From positions 1 through 64,000 of the forward strand of contig NZ_JGZR01000002.1 of NCBI RefSeq assembly GCF_000741775.1: DNA of 64,000 bases, read 5' to 3'. Source of the DNA: Bifidobacterium subtile. Lineage in GTDB: Bacteria; Actinomycetota; Actinomycetes; Actinomycetales; Bifidobacteriaceae. Positions 38,373 through 48,743 of this stretch are shown one piece after another. Below the pieces are notes generated by a model. It made no database searches and was not told where the DNA came from. It was given only the letters and a program-made list of their open reading frames with translations. How positions within the stretch are numbered: position 1 is the first letter of the stretch; each line of letters begins with the position of its first letter. The position numbers and the translations under genes were made by a program.

Positions 38373-40238
38373 TCAGGCGAGACCAGACAGCTTATTAATC
38401 AGCTCGGGATCTCTGGTCGCGCCCTTGTCGGCGGAACGGGCGAAAGCCGCGTAGGCCTTGAGCGCGAGCGAGACCTTGCGGTCACGATGCGCCACATAGC
38501 CGTCGCCGGCCTCAAGTTCGGCACGGCGCTGGGCAAGCTGCTCGCCGCTCAGCTCGACATCAATGCGTCGATTGGGAATGTCGATCTTGATGATGTCGCC
38601 GTTCTTGACCAATGCAATCGGACCCTTGCTTGCTGCCTCTGGGGCGACGTGGCCGATGGACAGGCCCGATGAGCCACCGGAGTAGCGGCCGTCAGTGATC
38701 AGCGCGACGTCCTTGCCGATGCCCTTCCCCTTGACGAAGGATGTCGGGTAGAGCATCTCCTGCATGCCCGGGCCGCCCTTGGGACCCTCGTAGCGGATGA
38801 TGAGCGCCTGACCGGGCTTGAGCGTGTCGTTGAGGATGACCTCCACGGCCTCCTCCTGCGATTCGACGACGAGCGCCGGTCCGCGGAAGTTCCAGATTTC
38901 CTTGGGCACACCGGCAGTTTTGACCACGCAGCCATCGGGCGCGAGATTGCCGCGCAGCACGGCGAGTCCACCTTCGGTCACGGCCGGGTGCTCGATGTCG
39001 TGGATGGCGCCATTGACGCGGTCCGTGTCCAGATCGTCGAACAGCGTTTCATGCGTCCACGGTTCGGGGGAGATGATATGGCCGGGCGCGGCGTGGAAGA
39101 GCTTCTTGGCTTCGTCGGTGCAGGTCGGGCGCATGATGTCCCAGGCGTTGAGTTTGTCTTCCAGCGAGGGGAAGTCGATCGAATGCACGTCGCGGTGCAG
39201 CTTGCCACCGCGATCCAATTCACCCAGAATGCCGCTGATGCCGCCGGAGCGGTGCACGTCGGAGATCTCCCAAGGGCCGGAGGGGCTGGCCTTGCAGATG
39301 CACTGCACGGTGTGGCTGATGCGCTCGATGTCTTCGAGCGTGAAGTCGACGTCGGCGCTCTGCGCTGCGGCGAGGATGTGCAGCACGGTGTTGGTGGAGC
39401 CGCCCATGGCCACATCCATCGTCATCGCGTTCTCGAAGGCGTGCTTGGTGGCGATGCTGCGCGGCAGCACCGAGGCGTCGTCCTCGTGGTAGTAGCGGTC
39501 GCTCAGTCGCACGATCATCTTGCCGGCCTTCGTGAAAAGCTCCTTGCGGTAGACGTGCGAAGCCAGCACAGTGCCGTTGCCGGGCAGCGCCAGACCCAGC
39601 GCCTCATTGAGGCAGTTCATGGAATTGGCGGTGAACATGCCGGCGCACGAGCCGCAGGTCGGGCATACGCTCGTCTCGTAAGCGAGCAGATCGGCATCCG
39701 AGACGTTGTCGTCGGCCGAAGCGTACATGACGTCGATCAAGTCGGTGCTTTTCTTGGTGCCGTCGGACAGCGTCGTGGTGCCGGCCTCCATCGGACCGCC
39801 GGAGACGAAGATCGTGGGGATGTTGAGCCGCATCGCGGCCAGCAGCATGCCGGGAGTGATCTTGTCGCAGTTGGAAATGCACACCAGAGCATCGGCGCAG
39901 TGGGCGTTGACCGAGTATTCGACCGCGTCGGCGATCAGGTCGCGGCTCGGCAGCGAGTAAAGCATGCCGGTGTGGCCCATCGCGATGCCGTCATCCACGG
40001 CGATCGTGTTGAATTCGCGCGGGATGCCGCCGGCGGCCTTGACCGCCTCAGACACCAGCCGCCCGACCTTATTGAGGTGGACGTGCCCCGGCACGAATTC
40101 GGAGAACGAGTTGGCGATGGCCACGATGGGCTTGCCGAAATCCTTGCCGTCCACGCCGGCCGCCCGATAGAGTGCCCGGGCCCCGGCGAACATCCGGCCC
40201 TTCATAAGTTTTTCAGATCGCATTTGCATATATTCCAT
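38373..40238 (-). CDS. ilvD: Dihydroxy-acid dehydratase
   Basis: 621 aa Fe-S enzyme for the third step of branched-chain amino-acid synthesis. NCDKITPGM (cluster Cys), [19 protein letters not shown] (further cluster Cys), and [12 protein letters not shown] are diagnostic. The terminal GHVAPEA and DGRYSGG segments are also typical. Several ATGs (40238, 40229, 40223) are possible starts; homologues begin at [10 protein letters not shown], close to the third. It is on the opposite strand from the surrounding operon, wedged between gmk and rpoZ. Confidence 0.96.
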   Translation of the reverse strand: MEYMQMRSEKLMKGRMFAGARALYRAAGVDGKDFGKPIVAIANSFSEFVPGHVHLNKVGRLVSEAVKAAGGIPREFNTIAVDDGIAMGHTGMLYSLPSRDLIADAVEYSVNAHCADALVCISNCDKITPGMLLAAMRLNIPTIFVSGGPMEAGTTTLSDGTKKSTDLIDVMYASADDNVSDADLLAYETSVCPTCGSCAGMFTANSMNCLNEALGLALPGNGTVLASHVYRKELFTKAGKMIVRLSDRYYHEDDASVLPRSIATKHAFENAMTMDVAMGGSTNTVLHILAAAQSADVDFTLEDIERISHTVQCICKASPSGPWEISDVHRSGGISGILGELDRGGKLHRDVHSIDFPSLEDKLNAWDIMRPTCTDEAKKLFHAAPGHIISPEPWTHETLFDDLDTDRVNGAIHDIEHPAVTEGGLAVLRGNLAPDGCVVKTAGVPKEIWNFRGPALVVESQEEAVEVILNDTLKPGQALIIRYEGPKGGPGMQEMLYPTSFVKGKGIGKDVALITDGRYSGGSSGLSIGHVAPEAASKGPIALVKNGDIIKIDIPNRRIDVELSGEQLAQRRAELEAGDGYVAHRDRKVSLALKAYAAFARSADKGATRDPELINKLSGLA

Positions 40239-40493
40239 TCAAATGTCAACGTGCGACACCTGCATGCTTACGGCCGCATAGTGAAACGTCTGTGCACCCA
40301 AAGGCCGGTAGCGCTCATGGCCTGCGGATCGCGCACCACGCCGATGAGCGGCGCTGCCGCTGCTCTCAGCGGATACCCCGATCGCTGAATTGCGAATGCT
40401 GAAATCGGCATGATGCGATATACTAAATACTTTGAAAGCCTTAGGGTTTCATGTGATGATGACTGGGAGATAACGCGATTGGGAGATAACAAC

Positions 40494-40778
40494 ATGGCAT
40501 TTGGCACCGAGCCTAATCCGCAGGGATTGGCGAACCCGACGATCGACAATCTGATGGAGCACGCGGATTCCAAGTATGCGCTGTCGATTTTCGCCGCGAA
40601 GAGAGCCCGTCAGATCAATTCCTACTTCACGCAGCTCAACGAGGGCCTGCTGCAGAACGTCGGGCCGCTCGTGGAATACAAGAACCAGGAGAAGCCGCTG
40701 TCTATCGCTTTCCGCGAAATCAACGAGGGCCTGCTCGAAGAGACTCTCGGCGAGGACGATCTGAGCGAAGGCAACTGA
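40494..40778 (+). CDS. rpoZ: DNA-directed RNA polymerase omega subunit
   Basis: 94 aa from ATG 40494, with GGGAG at 40481-40485. Core: [35 protein letters not shown], the omega signature, then [21 protein letters not shown]. It stabilises RpoC folding. In actinobacteria it normally follows gmk directly; here ilvD lies between. TATACT at 40419-40424 is a plausible -10 of its own promoter. The longer open frame starting at 40410 is not needed. Confidence 0.95.
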   Translation: MAFGTEPNPQGLANPTIDNLMEHADSKYALSIFAAKRARQINSYFTQLNEGLLQNVGPLVEYKNQEKPLSIAFREINEGLLEETLGEDDLSEGN

Positions 40779-41012
40779 ATCTCCGGACGTTTCCGCCCGC
40801 CGCAGCCGCATCGCGCAGCAGGTGACTAGCTGAGGCAAACGAGGAAGCATACCGCATTCGCCCCGATTCGCGATGTGCACGCAAGGCGTGACACGTCGCG
40901 GGTCGGGGCGTACTATATGCGGCATGACAAGGAGCCGGGGCGCGACATGCAGCCGCCCATGCGATCCGGTGACGACATGGCGGAGCTCTGGATGCCCGGA
41001 GCAGGGGGAATT

Positions 41013-42224
41013 ATGGAACAGCGTCTGATTTCAGCGGAATCCGTCACCGAAGGCCATCCAGACAAGATATGCGACCAGATTTCGGATGCCATTCTCGATG
41101 ACATGCTGCGGCAGGACCCACATTCGCATGTGGCCGTGGAGACTTCGGCCACGACAGGCCAGTTCTTCGTCTTCGGCGAAGTGACCAGCGACGGGTACAG
41201 CGACATTCAGAGCATCGTGCGCTCAGTCGTCAAGAACATCGGCTACACGAGTTCGGATATCGGCCTGGACGCCGATTCCTGTGGCGTGCTGGTCTCGCTG
41301 ACCGGGCAGAGCGCGGAAATCAACCAAGGCGTGGCCCGGCTGGGGTGCGACGAGGAGTCGGCCGTCTCGCGCGAGGAACGCTACGCCGCGCAGGGCGCCG
41401 GCGACCAAGGCGTGATGTTCGGCTATGCCAGCGATGAGACGCCCGTGCTCATGCCGCTGCCGATCCACCTTGCACACCGCTTGGCATATCGTCTGACCGA
41501 AGTACGCAAGCAGGGTATCATCGGCCATCTGCGCCCGGACGGCAAAACGCAGGTGACCATCGAATACGACGAGCAGGGCCGTCCGGTGCGCGTCGACACC
41601 GTGCTCATCTCCACGCAGCATGACCCCGAGGTGGATCATGACTGGCTGCTCGGCCAGCTCAAGGAGCATGTCATCGAGCCGGTGCTCGACGAGGTGTGCG
41701 GCGGCGATCTCAAGCATGACGACTACCGCGTGCTGGTCAATCCCACCGGATCGTTCGTGCTGGGCGGACCGGCTGCGGACGCGGGCCTGACCGGCCGCAA
41801 GATCATCGTGGACACCTACGGCGGCGCGGCCCATCACGGCGGCGGCGCGTTCTCGGGCAAGGACCCGAGCAAGGTCGACCGCTCGGCCGCCTACGCCGCG
41901 CGCTGGGTGGCCAAGAACATCGTCGCTGCCGGTCTTGCGCACAAGGTCGAGGTGCAGATCGCGTATGCCATCGGCGTGGCGGATCCCGTCAGCGTCAACG
42001 TCGAGACCTATGGCACCGAAACGGCGGGCGTGACCCGAGAGCAGATTCAGGCGGCGGTGCGCACGGTCTTCGACCTGCGGCCGGCCGCCATCATCGACGA
42101 GCTCGACCTGCTGCGACCCATATACTTCAAAACCGCCGCCTACGGGCACTTCGGCCGCACCGACCCTGATTTCACATGGGAGCGCACTGACAAAGTGGCG
42201 GCGCTCAAGGCCGCGCTGCGGTGA
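41013..42224 (+). CDS. metK: S-adenosylmethionine synthase
   Basis: 403 aa. Makes SAM from methionine and ATP. Start ATG 41013 follows CAGGGGGAA; the first residues [20 protein letters not shown] hold the ATP/Mg-binding His. [12 protein letters not shown] and [19 protein letters not shown] are the two PROSITE-type signatures. The GTP/ATP and K+ ligands look intact. The 46 residues upstream of 41013 in the open frame do not match the family. In related genomes coaBC lies between rpoZ and metK; not here. Confidence 0.97.
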   Translation: MEQRLISAESVTEGHPDKICDQISDAILDDMLRQDPHSHVAVETSATTGQFFVFGEVTSDGYSDIQSIVRSVVKNIGYTSSDIGLDADSCGVLVSLTGQSAEINQGVARLGCDEESAVSREERYAAQGAGDQGVMFGYASDETPVLMPLPIHLAHRLAYRLTEVRKQGIIGHLRPDGKTQVTIEYDEQGRPVRVDTVLISTQHDPEVDHDWLLGQLKEHVIEPVLDEVCGGDLKHDDYRVLVNPTGSFVLGGPAADAGLTGRKIIVDTYGGAAHHGGGAFSGKDPSKVDRSAAYAARWVAKNIVAAGLAHKVEVQIAYAIGVADPVSVNVETYGTETAGVTREQIQAAVRTVFDLRPAAIIDELDLLRPIYFKTAAYGHFGRTDPDFTWERTDKVAALKAALR

Positions 42225-42232
42225 TAACGATT

Positions 42233-42272
42233 CGGCCCGCGCCTTTTCTCATTCGAGGAAAGGCGCGGGCCG
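42233..42272 (+). terminator. Intrinsic terminator after metK
   Basis: CGGCCCGCGCCTTTTCTC and GAGGAAAGGCGCGGGCCG form a long stem closed by a short loop (42233-42272), followed by ATTCCTTG. Confidence 0.88.
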
Positions 42273-42387
42273 ATTCCTTGCGCTTTGGGTATAAGTAAAA
42301 TCTTTACCGAGTGCGAAATCGTCACGCAGGGCGCGAATAGGAGAACTAGGCTAAAACAGGAATATTCCTGTGGATGGAGGCGTGTAT

Positions 42388-43683
42388 ATGGCGGGTATGA
42401 CCGTTGCGGACATGATCGGGCTGTTTGCGGATGATACCGGGCAGGTGAATGTCACGGCGTTCGATGGGTCGACGTTCGGGCCTGATGATGCGCCGCTGCA
42501 TCTCATCGTCAAGAATTCGAGAGCCGTTTACTATATGGTCGAGCACCCCAATGATCTGGGGCTTGCCCGCGCCTATCTGCAGGGCGACATCGCCTCTCCG
42601 GAGATTCTTCCCGGCGACCCGTACGAGGTTTTCAAACGGCTGACCGAACTCGAAGGCAGCTTCCACCGGCCCGATTCGATCGGCCTGGCCAAGATGCTGT
42701 CCACCGTCGCCAAGCACGGCATCAGGCATCCGGAACGCCCGGCCATCGAAGGCCCGAGCAAGCTGCGGCGCATCACCGAAGGCTTGCTGCCGCACACCAA
42801 GGCAGGCGACGCGGCCACAGTGAGCTATCACTACGACCAGTCGAACGAGTTCTACCGGCTCTTCCTCGGCCCCTCGATGACGTATACCTGCGCGGTGTTC
42901 AACACGCCGGATGATTCCTTGGAAGAGGCCGAGGAGCGCAAGCTCAATCTGGTGCTCGACAAGCTCGGCGTCAAGGCCGGCGAGCGGATGCTCGACATCG
43001 GCTGCGGCTGGGGCTCCATGGAAGTCCTGGCTGCCAAGCGCGGCATCCATGTGCTCGGCGTCACCTTGTCGCAGGAGCAGGTCGATTGGGCGCAGGACTG
43101 GATCAGGCGCGAAGGCCTTGAGGATCTGGCCGAAGTGCGGCTTATGGACTACCGCGATGTGCCGGAGGGCGACTTCGACGCGATCTGCTCGCTGGGCATG
43201 ATGGAGCACGTCGGCTTCAAGCACTATCCCTCCTACTTCAAGGAGATTCTGGACAAGCTCAAGCCCAACGGCACGCTCCTGAACCATCAGATCACGCGCA
43301 CGCGGTCCACCGACGGCAAAACCGCCGGGCAATTCATCGACCGCTACATCTTCCCTGACGGCGAGCTGGCCTCGCCCGGCGAGATCGAAATGGTGATCCA
43401 GGACACGGGCTTCGAGGTCGTGAACCAGGAGAATCTGCGCCAGCACTACGCGCTGACCCTGCACCAGTGGAACAAGAACCTGCAGGACCACTGGGACGAG
43501 GCCGTGGCGATGGTCGGCGAGCCGAAGGCGCGGCTGTGGGGATTGTACATCGCCGGCAGCGCGCTGAACTTCGAACTGAACAACATTCAGATCCATCAGT
43601 TCCTGTGCGTCAAGCCAAACAAGGAGGGCACGGATTCCTACCCGCTGCGCCCATGGTGGTATGACGGGTCCAGCCGTCAATAG
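42388..43683 (+). CDS. Cyclopropane-fatty-acyl-phospholipid synthase family methyltransferase
   Basis: 431 aa from ATG 42388, with GGAGG seven bases before it. It transfers a methylene group from SAM to unsaturated acyl chains of membrane lipids. VSYHYDQSNEFYRLFLGPSM and TYTCAVF are the conserved substrate-site entry; MLDIGCGWGSMEVLAAK binds SAM; YREVPEGxFD-like DYRDVPEGDFD and EHVGFKHYPSYF follow. metK, its SAM supplier, lies just upstream though a terminator separates them. The exact product (cyclopropane versus methylated acyl chain) cannot be told from sequence. Confidence 0.9.
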   Translation: MAGMTVADMIGLFADDTGQVNVTAFDGSTFGPDDAPLHLIVKNSRAVYYMVEHPNDLGLARAYLQGDIASPEILPGDPYEVFKRLTELEGSFHRPDSIGLAKMLSTVAKHGIRHPERPAIEGPSKLRRITEGLLPHTKAGDAATVSYHYDQSNEFYRLFLGPSMTYTCAVFNTPDDSLEEAEERKLNLVLDKLGVKAGERMLDIGCGWGSMEVLAAKRGIHVLGVTLSQEQVDWAQDWIRREGLEDLAEVRLMDYRDVPEGDFDAICSLGMMEHVGFKHYPSYFKEILDKLKPNGTLLNHQITRTRSTDGKTAGQFIDRYIFPDGELASPGEIEMVIQDTGFEVVNQENLRQHYALTLHQWNKNLQDHWDEAVAMVGEPKARLWGLYIAGSALNFELNNIQIHQFLCVKPNKEGTDSYPLRPWWYDGSSRQ

Positions 43684-43729
43684 CCAATAGTTCGGTATTC
43701 CGCCGGGTCAATCGGCAGATCGACACGGG

Positions 43730-43763
43730 CTGAGTCGTCGCAGCGCACACTGCGGCGGCTCAG
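43730..43763 (+). terminator. Terminator after the cyclopropane-synthase-like gene
   Basis: CTGAGTCGTCGCAG (from 43730) and CTGCGGCGGCTCAG (to 43763) form a 14-bp stem with one mismatch and G-T pairs, followed by TCTATTTG. Confidence 0.75.
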
Positions 43764-43854
43764 TCTATTTGCCGTCTGGGCGGACAGAGCGGCTTGAACT
43801 GCTGGAATCTAGGTCGTCGGGATTTGGACCGCGCCGGGAGCGTACGCTATAACC

Positions 43855-46239
43855 ATGATCGAAACGCATGCCGAACAGCTCGCGCTTGACGGGCTGGCGC
43901 CCCGCAAACGGCGCAAGCGTGCCGCGGTACGCGAGCGGGCTCACGAATTGCCGGTAGCGCAGGTGGTGCTCGATGTCCAAGCCACGCATCTGGGGCAGAC
44001 CTTCGACTATCTCATCGATGAGCGGCTCTCGGCCCAGGCATTGCCGGGCGTGATGGTTCGTGTGCGTTTCGGCGGCCAGCGAGTCAACGGCGTCATCTGG
44101 AACCGGGTCGCGTCCTCGCATGCTCCAGCCTCCGCGCTGCGCTACATCGAACGCGTGCTCAGCGCCGAGCCGCTGGTGGGGCCTTCGATGCGCGAGGACA
44201 TCGCCATGATCGCCGACGCCTATGGCGGGACGCGGGCCAACATTCTGCGGCTGGCGGTCCCCGCCCGCGTGGCGCGTGTTGACAAGGAGCGCGAGGGCAT
44301 CGCATCCGCCCAATCGGTGGGCGGCAGCAGAGGCATACCCCGCGCGGCCGGATCGGCGCTCGCTCGTGAATTCGAGCGGGTGCTGCGCGACTACGACTCG
44401 GCGACGCGCCTGCGTGGTGCGATCGAAGGCGGCGGATTCGCCTCCTTCGTGCTTGATATGCTTCCCGGCGCCGCCCGTTGGGCGCGAGACTTGGCGATTC
44501 TGGCCGTGGATGCGTTGGCGTCCGATAAAGCTGCGGTGCTGGTGCTGCCCGGCATGCGCGAGACCCGGGATATCGCCGAGCAGCTGCGCCGATTGGGGCT
44601 GCGAGCCTTCGATGCCGGACAGCCGGTGCACGGCTCGTATCATGGTGACTTCATCGTGCTGAGCGCCGCCCTGCCGCCTGTCGAGCGATACCGCGCATAC
44701 TGCGCTGCGGCCAGTGGCGCGATACGCTGCGTGATCGGCACGCGCGCGGCCATGTACGCGCCGGTAGAGGGGCCGGGGCTGTTCGCCATCGTCGAGGACG
44801 CCGCATACCAGAACGCCGACGGCATGATGCCGTACGCGAATGCGCGTGGCGTGCTGCGGCTGCGTGCGAAGGCGCATCGCGGGGTGTTCGTGGCCATGGC
44901 CAATGCCCGCAGTCCGATCAGCCAATGGGAGGTTTCCGAGTCAGGCAAGGCTGGACAGAGCACGCCGGTCAGCGGTGCAAGTCAGGAAATCAGGCCGCTG
45001 CGTTCCGTCGTCAAAGAGGATATCCCGTGGATTCGCTGGCTCAATCGCGAGGAACTGACTCGTCTGGCTGATTCGGCGGTAGGAGCGCGTGTTCCGCATT
45101 TCGCTGTCCGTACGCTTTCCGAAGCGTTGGATCGCGGTCCGGTGCTGCTCTCGATACCCCATGACGGCGTTGCCGAGGCGCTCAGCTGCGCACAATGCCA
45201 TCGCCAGGCCCGTTGCTCGCGCTGCACGGGGCCGTTGATGCGGGGCAACGATGGCACGGCCCGCTGCCGGTGGTGCGGGGCCGCCGCTGCGAATTGGCGC
45301 TGTTCGCATTGCTCGGGCGAGCGCATGCGCGCGGTGCGTGTGGGCGCTGCGGGAACAGCCGCGCAGCTGCAGGGCCTATTTCGCAATGTGCCGATGGTGC
45401 TTTCCGCCCCCAGCCAGCCCCAGGGCATCGTGGAATCGGTGCCCTGCCGCCCGATGCTGGTGATCGCCACGCCCGGCGCGGAGCCGCGAGTGCGGTCTGC
45501 CGATAGTCTGGCACCGCATTCGGCTGCGCCGCCGCATTCGGCTGCCGCTGCCCAGTCAGCAACGTGGTCTCCTGCCGTCGCGCAGTCTTCGGTGAACCGC
45601 AACGGCGATAATGGCGAGAGCGAACACGCCAGCGTGGTTGGCAATGACAGCGTTCCTGGCAATGAGTATGCTGCCGTTGCGATACTCGACGCCTGGACGA
45701 GCCTGTATGCGCCGGGCGTGGATGCGCGAGTGGACGCGTTGAATGCGTGGATGCGGGCGGTTTCCTTGTGTGCGCCGCGTTCCCGAGGCGGCCAGGCGCT
45801 GTTGATCGGGGAGAGCGACCCGGCGCTGGCTCGCTCGCTGGTGCTGTGGGATTCCTCATTGCTAGCTATGCGCGAGCTCGAAGAGCGTGCGGAGACTGGC
45901 CTGCCGCCAGTCGTGGCCTGCGCCTGCGTCTGGGGCAGACGTGACGCGGTCATGGGGCTGCTGCGTCATGTGGGCGCATTGGACGGCGATCTTGCCACGC
46001 TTGACATGGCAGGAGAGATGATGCCCGCCGTCCTGGGGCCAGTGCCGATCGCTGCGCCGCGCACGATGGATGCGCACGAGCTTGAGGCGACGCGCGACCG
46101 TGTCAAGGCGGTGATTCGGGCAGCTCCCGAGCGCCGGGCGATGCTCGCGCTGCGGCTGCGTGACGAAGTGGCCCGGCATGTGGCCGCGCGTGAGCCAGGG
46201 GAGCTGCGCTTCCAAGTCGACCCCAAGGACCTGCTGTAG
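43855..46239 (+). CDS. priA: Probable replication restart protein PriA, without helicase P-loop
   Basis: 794 aa. N-terminal DNA-binding domain with VAQVVLDVQATHLGQTFDYLI and VMVRVRFGGQRVNGVIW. The place of the Walker A motif (GVTGSGKT in E. coli PriA) is taken by LPGAARWARDLAILAVDALA, so ATP-driven unwinding is unlikely; this is a known trait of actinobacterial PriA. The zinc-binding cluster is present as CAQCHRQARCSRC ... CRWCG ... CSHC. A ~60-residue Ala/Ser/Pro/Asn-rich insert follows the zinc region. It may load or recruit the primosome rather than act as a motor. Confidence 0.88.
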   Translation: MIETHAEQLALDGLAPRKRRKRAAVRERAHELPVAQVVLDVQATHLGQTFDYLIDERLSAQALPGVMVRVRFGGQRVNGVIWNRVASSHAPASALRYIERVLSAEPLVGPSMREDIAMIADAYGGTRANILRLAVPARVARVDKEREGIASAQSVGGSRGIPRAAGSALAREFERVLRDYDSATRLRGAIEGGGFASFVLDMLPGAARWARDLAILAVDALASDKAAVLVLPGMRETRDIAEQLRRLGLRAFDAGQPVHGSYHGDFIVLSAALPPVERYRAYCAAASGAIRCVIGTRAAMYAPVEGPGLFAIVEDAAYQNADGMMPYANARGVLRLRAKAHRGVFVAMANARSPISQWEVSESGKAGQSTPVSGASQEIRPLRSVVKEDIPWIRWLNREELTRLADSAVGARVPHFAVRTLSEALDRGPVLLSIPHDGVAEALSCAQCHRQARCSRCTGPLMRGNDGTARCRWCGAAAANWRCSHCSGERMRAVRVGAAGTAAQLQGLFRNVPMVLSAPSQPQGIVESVPCRPMLVIATPGAEPRVRSADSLAPHSAAPPHSAAAAQSATWSPAVAQSSVNRNGDNGESEHASVVGNDSVPGNEYAAVAILDAWTSLYAPGVDARVDALNAWMRAVSLCAPRSRGGQALLIGESDPALARSLVLWDSSLLAMRELEERAETGLPPVVACACVWGRRDAVMGLLRHVGALDGDLATLDMAGEMMPAVLGPVPIAAPRTMDAHELEATRDRVKAVIRAAPERRAMLALRLRDEVARHVAAREPGELRFQVDPKDLL

Positions 46240-46309
46240 CGTTCATCAGCGTTATCGGTGGCCAACTGCCACGAAAGGGCCCGCTGTGCTCATGGAACAC
46301 AACATCCGC

Positions 46310-46446
46310 CCCCCTAGGCTTAGCGTCCGTTTTGTAGCGCTAGCTATGTCCTGACGCTACAATCCTGCCGCTAGCGAAGCTTTACAGACCGTTGTGTAGC
46401 GACAGGCCATAGCTAGCGCTACAAAACGGACGCTCAACGTAGGGGG
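46310..46446. repeat. 137-bp long inverted repeat with four GTAGCG-type motifs
   Basis: Outer arms CCCCCTA/TAGGGGG; then perfect 27-bp arms at 46322-46348 and 46408-46434, beginning AGCGTCCGTTTTGTAGCGCT on the left. The interior holds a second pair (CGCTACAA at 46355-46362 and TTGTGTAGCG at 46392-46401), so the TTGTAGCG core occurs four times in alternating orientation. Non-coding, between priA and the HAD gene. It resembles the four-motif layout at 10489-10695 although the sequences differ. Confidence 0.82.
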
Positions 46447-46662
46447 TGCGGACGAAAAGCATAGCCAACTTTCCGCCCGCACTTCCAGTCGTCAGTGGCC
46501 TTTTCGCGCCAGTAGCCGGGGCGTGGGCCGGCTGCGAGGTCTGCACGGCATGGAAGCATAGAACGGCGACGGGCGGCGAGGTATGATAAGGCTTTGGCTT
46601 CGGCGCGAATTTGACCGCGAAAGAGCGCCAGAAGCGTTCGAGAAGTCATAAGGAGGATGCTG

Positions 46663-47376
46663 GTGCAAGGCTATCCAGGAGAACCTGATATGCGCTATGA
46701 CCTGCTGCAGGCCGAAGGCAATGCGGCGCAGGCGCAAGGGCGGCCGGTGACGGATGTGATCTTCGACTTCGGCAACGTGCTGCTGAACTGGGACCCGGGC
46801 GCGGCGCTGGTTCCGCGCTACGATCAAGACACCATCGCACGTTTTCTCGATAACGAGATTTCGGGATTCTATGACGTCGACGACATGGTCGACGAAGGCG
46901 GCTCGGTGGACGATGCCTTGGCGATGGTGCGGGAAAAGCACGGCGAGCAATGGGCTGAAGTCATCCGATATTATTACGGCCACACGCAGGATTCGCTGGC
47001 GGGGCCGATTCCCGGCGCGCGCATGCTGATTCGCGATCTTAAGGCCGCAGGCATAGGCGTGTGGGGACTGTCCAACTGGCAGAAGGAGAGCTTTCCGCAG
47101 GCCGAGCAGCAGTTCGCCGCGCTGCGCGAGCTCGATGGCAAGGTCATATCCGGGCTCGTCTCGATGCGCAAGCCGCAGCGCCGCATCTACGAGTTTGCGC
47201 TGAGCACCTTCGGTATCGACGCCGGCACCAGCGTGTTCGTGGACGACAAGGCCATGAACATCGTCGGTGCGAACGAGGCCGGCATCCGCGGCATCCGCTT
47301 CTCCGACCCCTACCGGCTGCGGGCTGTGCTGATCGATCTGGGAATCGGTATTCCGCCAATCCGTTCAGTGTCATAG
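46663..47376 (+). CDS. HAD-superfamily hydrolase (subfamily IA-like)
   Basis: About 237 aa. The nucleophile motif DVIFDFGNVLLNWDP, a helical cap, GIGVWGLSNWQ (motif II Ser/Thr), the Lys of KPQRRIYEFAL and the acidic FVDDKAMNIVGANEAGI are all intact. Likely a small-molecule phosphatase; substrate unknown. AGGAGG at 46651-46656 abuts an ATG at 46657, so the GTG at 46663 (spacing 6) is the better start; ATG 46690 is another option. Stands between priA and fmt. Confidence 0.87.
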   Translation: MQGYPGEPDMRYDLLQAEGNAAQAQGRPVTDVIFDFGNVLLNWDPGAALVPRYDQDTIARFLDNEISGFYDVDDMVDEGGSVDDALAMVREKHGEQWAEVIRYYYGHTQDSLAGPIPGARMLIRDLKAAGIGVWGLSNWQKESFPQAEQQFAALRELDGKVISGLVSMRKPQRRIYEFALSTFGIDAGTSVFVDDKAMNIVGANEAGIRGIRFSDPYRLRAVLIDLGIGIPPIRSVS

Positions 47377-47656
47377 CGTTCGGTAGCATGGTCGTAGGCC
47401 TTTGCCCGGTGAGATCGGCACCGCTTATTGACGCGGCCATGCGCAACGACGGTCTGCTTCGACGTGCTACGGGCTGCCGATAACGATGGCTGCGGCCATG
47501 CGAATTCACGCATCGCAAAGGCCGAACAGCATATTTCAGGTCTTCGTCATGCGTCACTGCGGTTCGCGACCACGGCAGTTCAGGTTGCGTGCGGTTCAGA
47601 TATTCATCAGTTCAAATATTGATCAGTTCAAATAACCAGTGGAATGGAAGAAACAC

Positions 47657-48703
47657 ATGGTACGAGTGTTGTTTGCAGGTACTCCCGATGTGGCGGTGCC
47701 CTCGCTGCGAACATTGGCGGGAGACCCCGAGCATTTCGAGGTGGTCGCCGTGCTCACCAGGCCGGATGCGTTACGTGGCCGCGGACGCCGTCTCGAACCC
47801 AGCCCGGTCAAGCAAGCGGCGCTGGAGCTGGGGCTTCCCGTGCTCGAATGCGACCCCAACGAGCCGGCTTTCGTCGATGAACTGCTGGCGACCGGCGCCG
47901 AGGCCGCAGCAGTCGTCGCCTATGGCAGGATCCTTAAGGAATCCGTGCTCGAGGCGCTGCCGATGGGCTGGTACAATCTGCATTTCTCCCTGTTGCCGCA
48001 GTGGCGCGGGGCGGCTCCGGTCCAGCGCGCGATCTGGGCTGGCGACACGCTGACCGGGGCCACCGTGTTCCGCATCACGCGCGGCATGGATTCCGGGCCG
48101 ATTCTGGCGCAATCGACCATCGAGATCGGTCCGCATGAGACCGCAGGAGATCTGCTGGCCCGGTTGGCCGAAGATGGCTCCCGTCTGCTGGCCGCCGCGC
48201 TGCAGGCCATGGCGGACGGCCAGATCCAGCCCGTGGAGCAGCAGGTGGGCGCTTACGAGATCGCCGAGAAGATCCGCGTCGAGGATGCCCATATTCGCTT
48301 CGATGTGCCGGCCTTCGCCGTGGACCGCCAGATACGCGCCTGCACTCCCAATCCGGGCGCATGGTGCCTCGTTGACATCGATGGAACGCATGGTGGCAAT
48401 AGCGGCGGCAACGATGGCGGCAACGTCGAGAGCGGCGATGCCATCACGATGCACGTTCTGCAAGCCCGCGTCGCTGATGCGCCTGGCACGTCCGAGGGCG
48501 ATGGGGCCGATACGCAGGCGCAAGAAGCCGCTCCGGCAGATTTGGTTCCGGGTGCTATCGCCACGGCGAAGCAGCACGTCTGGGTCGGCACGGCGAGCGA
48601 TCCCATCGAATTGCTGCAGGTCAAGGCGCAGGGCAAGAAGGCCATGGCTGCCGCCGACTGGGCGCGAGGCGCACGACTGACGCCCCAGGCCCGCTGCCGC
48701 TAG
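47657..48703 (+). CDS. fmt: Methionyl-tRNA formyltransferase
   Basis: 348 aa from ATG 47657. MVRVLFAGTPDVAVPSL and the folate/catalytic region NLHFSLLPQWRGAAPVQRAIWAGD (with the Asn-His-Asp triad: N of YNLH, H of LHFS and the later GMDSGP) identify it. The C-terminal tRNA-binding OB domain is interrupted by Gly/Asn/Ser/Glu-rich stretches (around GTHGGNSGGNDGGN and GTSEGDGADTQAQEAAP). It formylates the initiator tRNA. Confidence 0.95.
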   Translation: MVRVLFAGTPDVAVPSLRTLAGDPEHFEVVAVLTRPDALRGRGRRLEPSPVKQAALELGLPVLECDPNEPAFVDELLATGAEAAAVVAYGRILKESVLEALPMGWYNLHFSLLPQWRGAAPVQRAIWAGDTLTGATVFRITRGMDSGPILAQSTIEIGPHETAGDLLARLAEDGSRLLAAALQAMADGQIQPVEQQVGAYEIAEKIRVEDAHIRFDVPAFAVDRQIRACTPNPGAWCLVDIDGTHGGNSGGNDGGNVESGDAITMHVLQARVADAPGTSEGDGADTQAQEAAPADLVPGAIATAKQHVWVGTASDPIELLQVKAQGKKAMAAADWARGARLTPQARCR

Positions 48704-48743
48704 GACGCTCTCGTCTCGCAGGCAGGACGCATCCGCGTTGGCA

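Noticed and set aside
38988..40388. 466-codon plus-strand frame through ilvD
   Set aside because: Antisense of ilvD, no recognisable motif.
42346..43680. 444-codon minus-strand frame through the cyclopropane-synthase-like gene
   Set aside because: Antisense shadow; the plus-strand protein has complete motifs.
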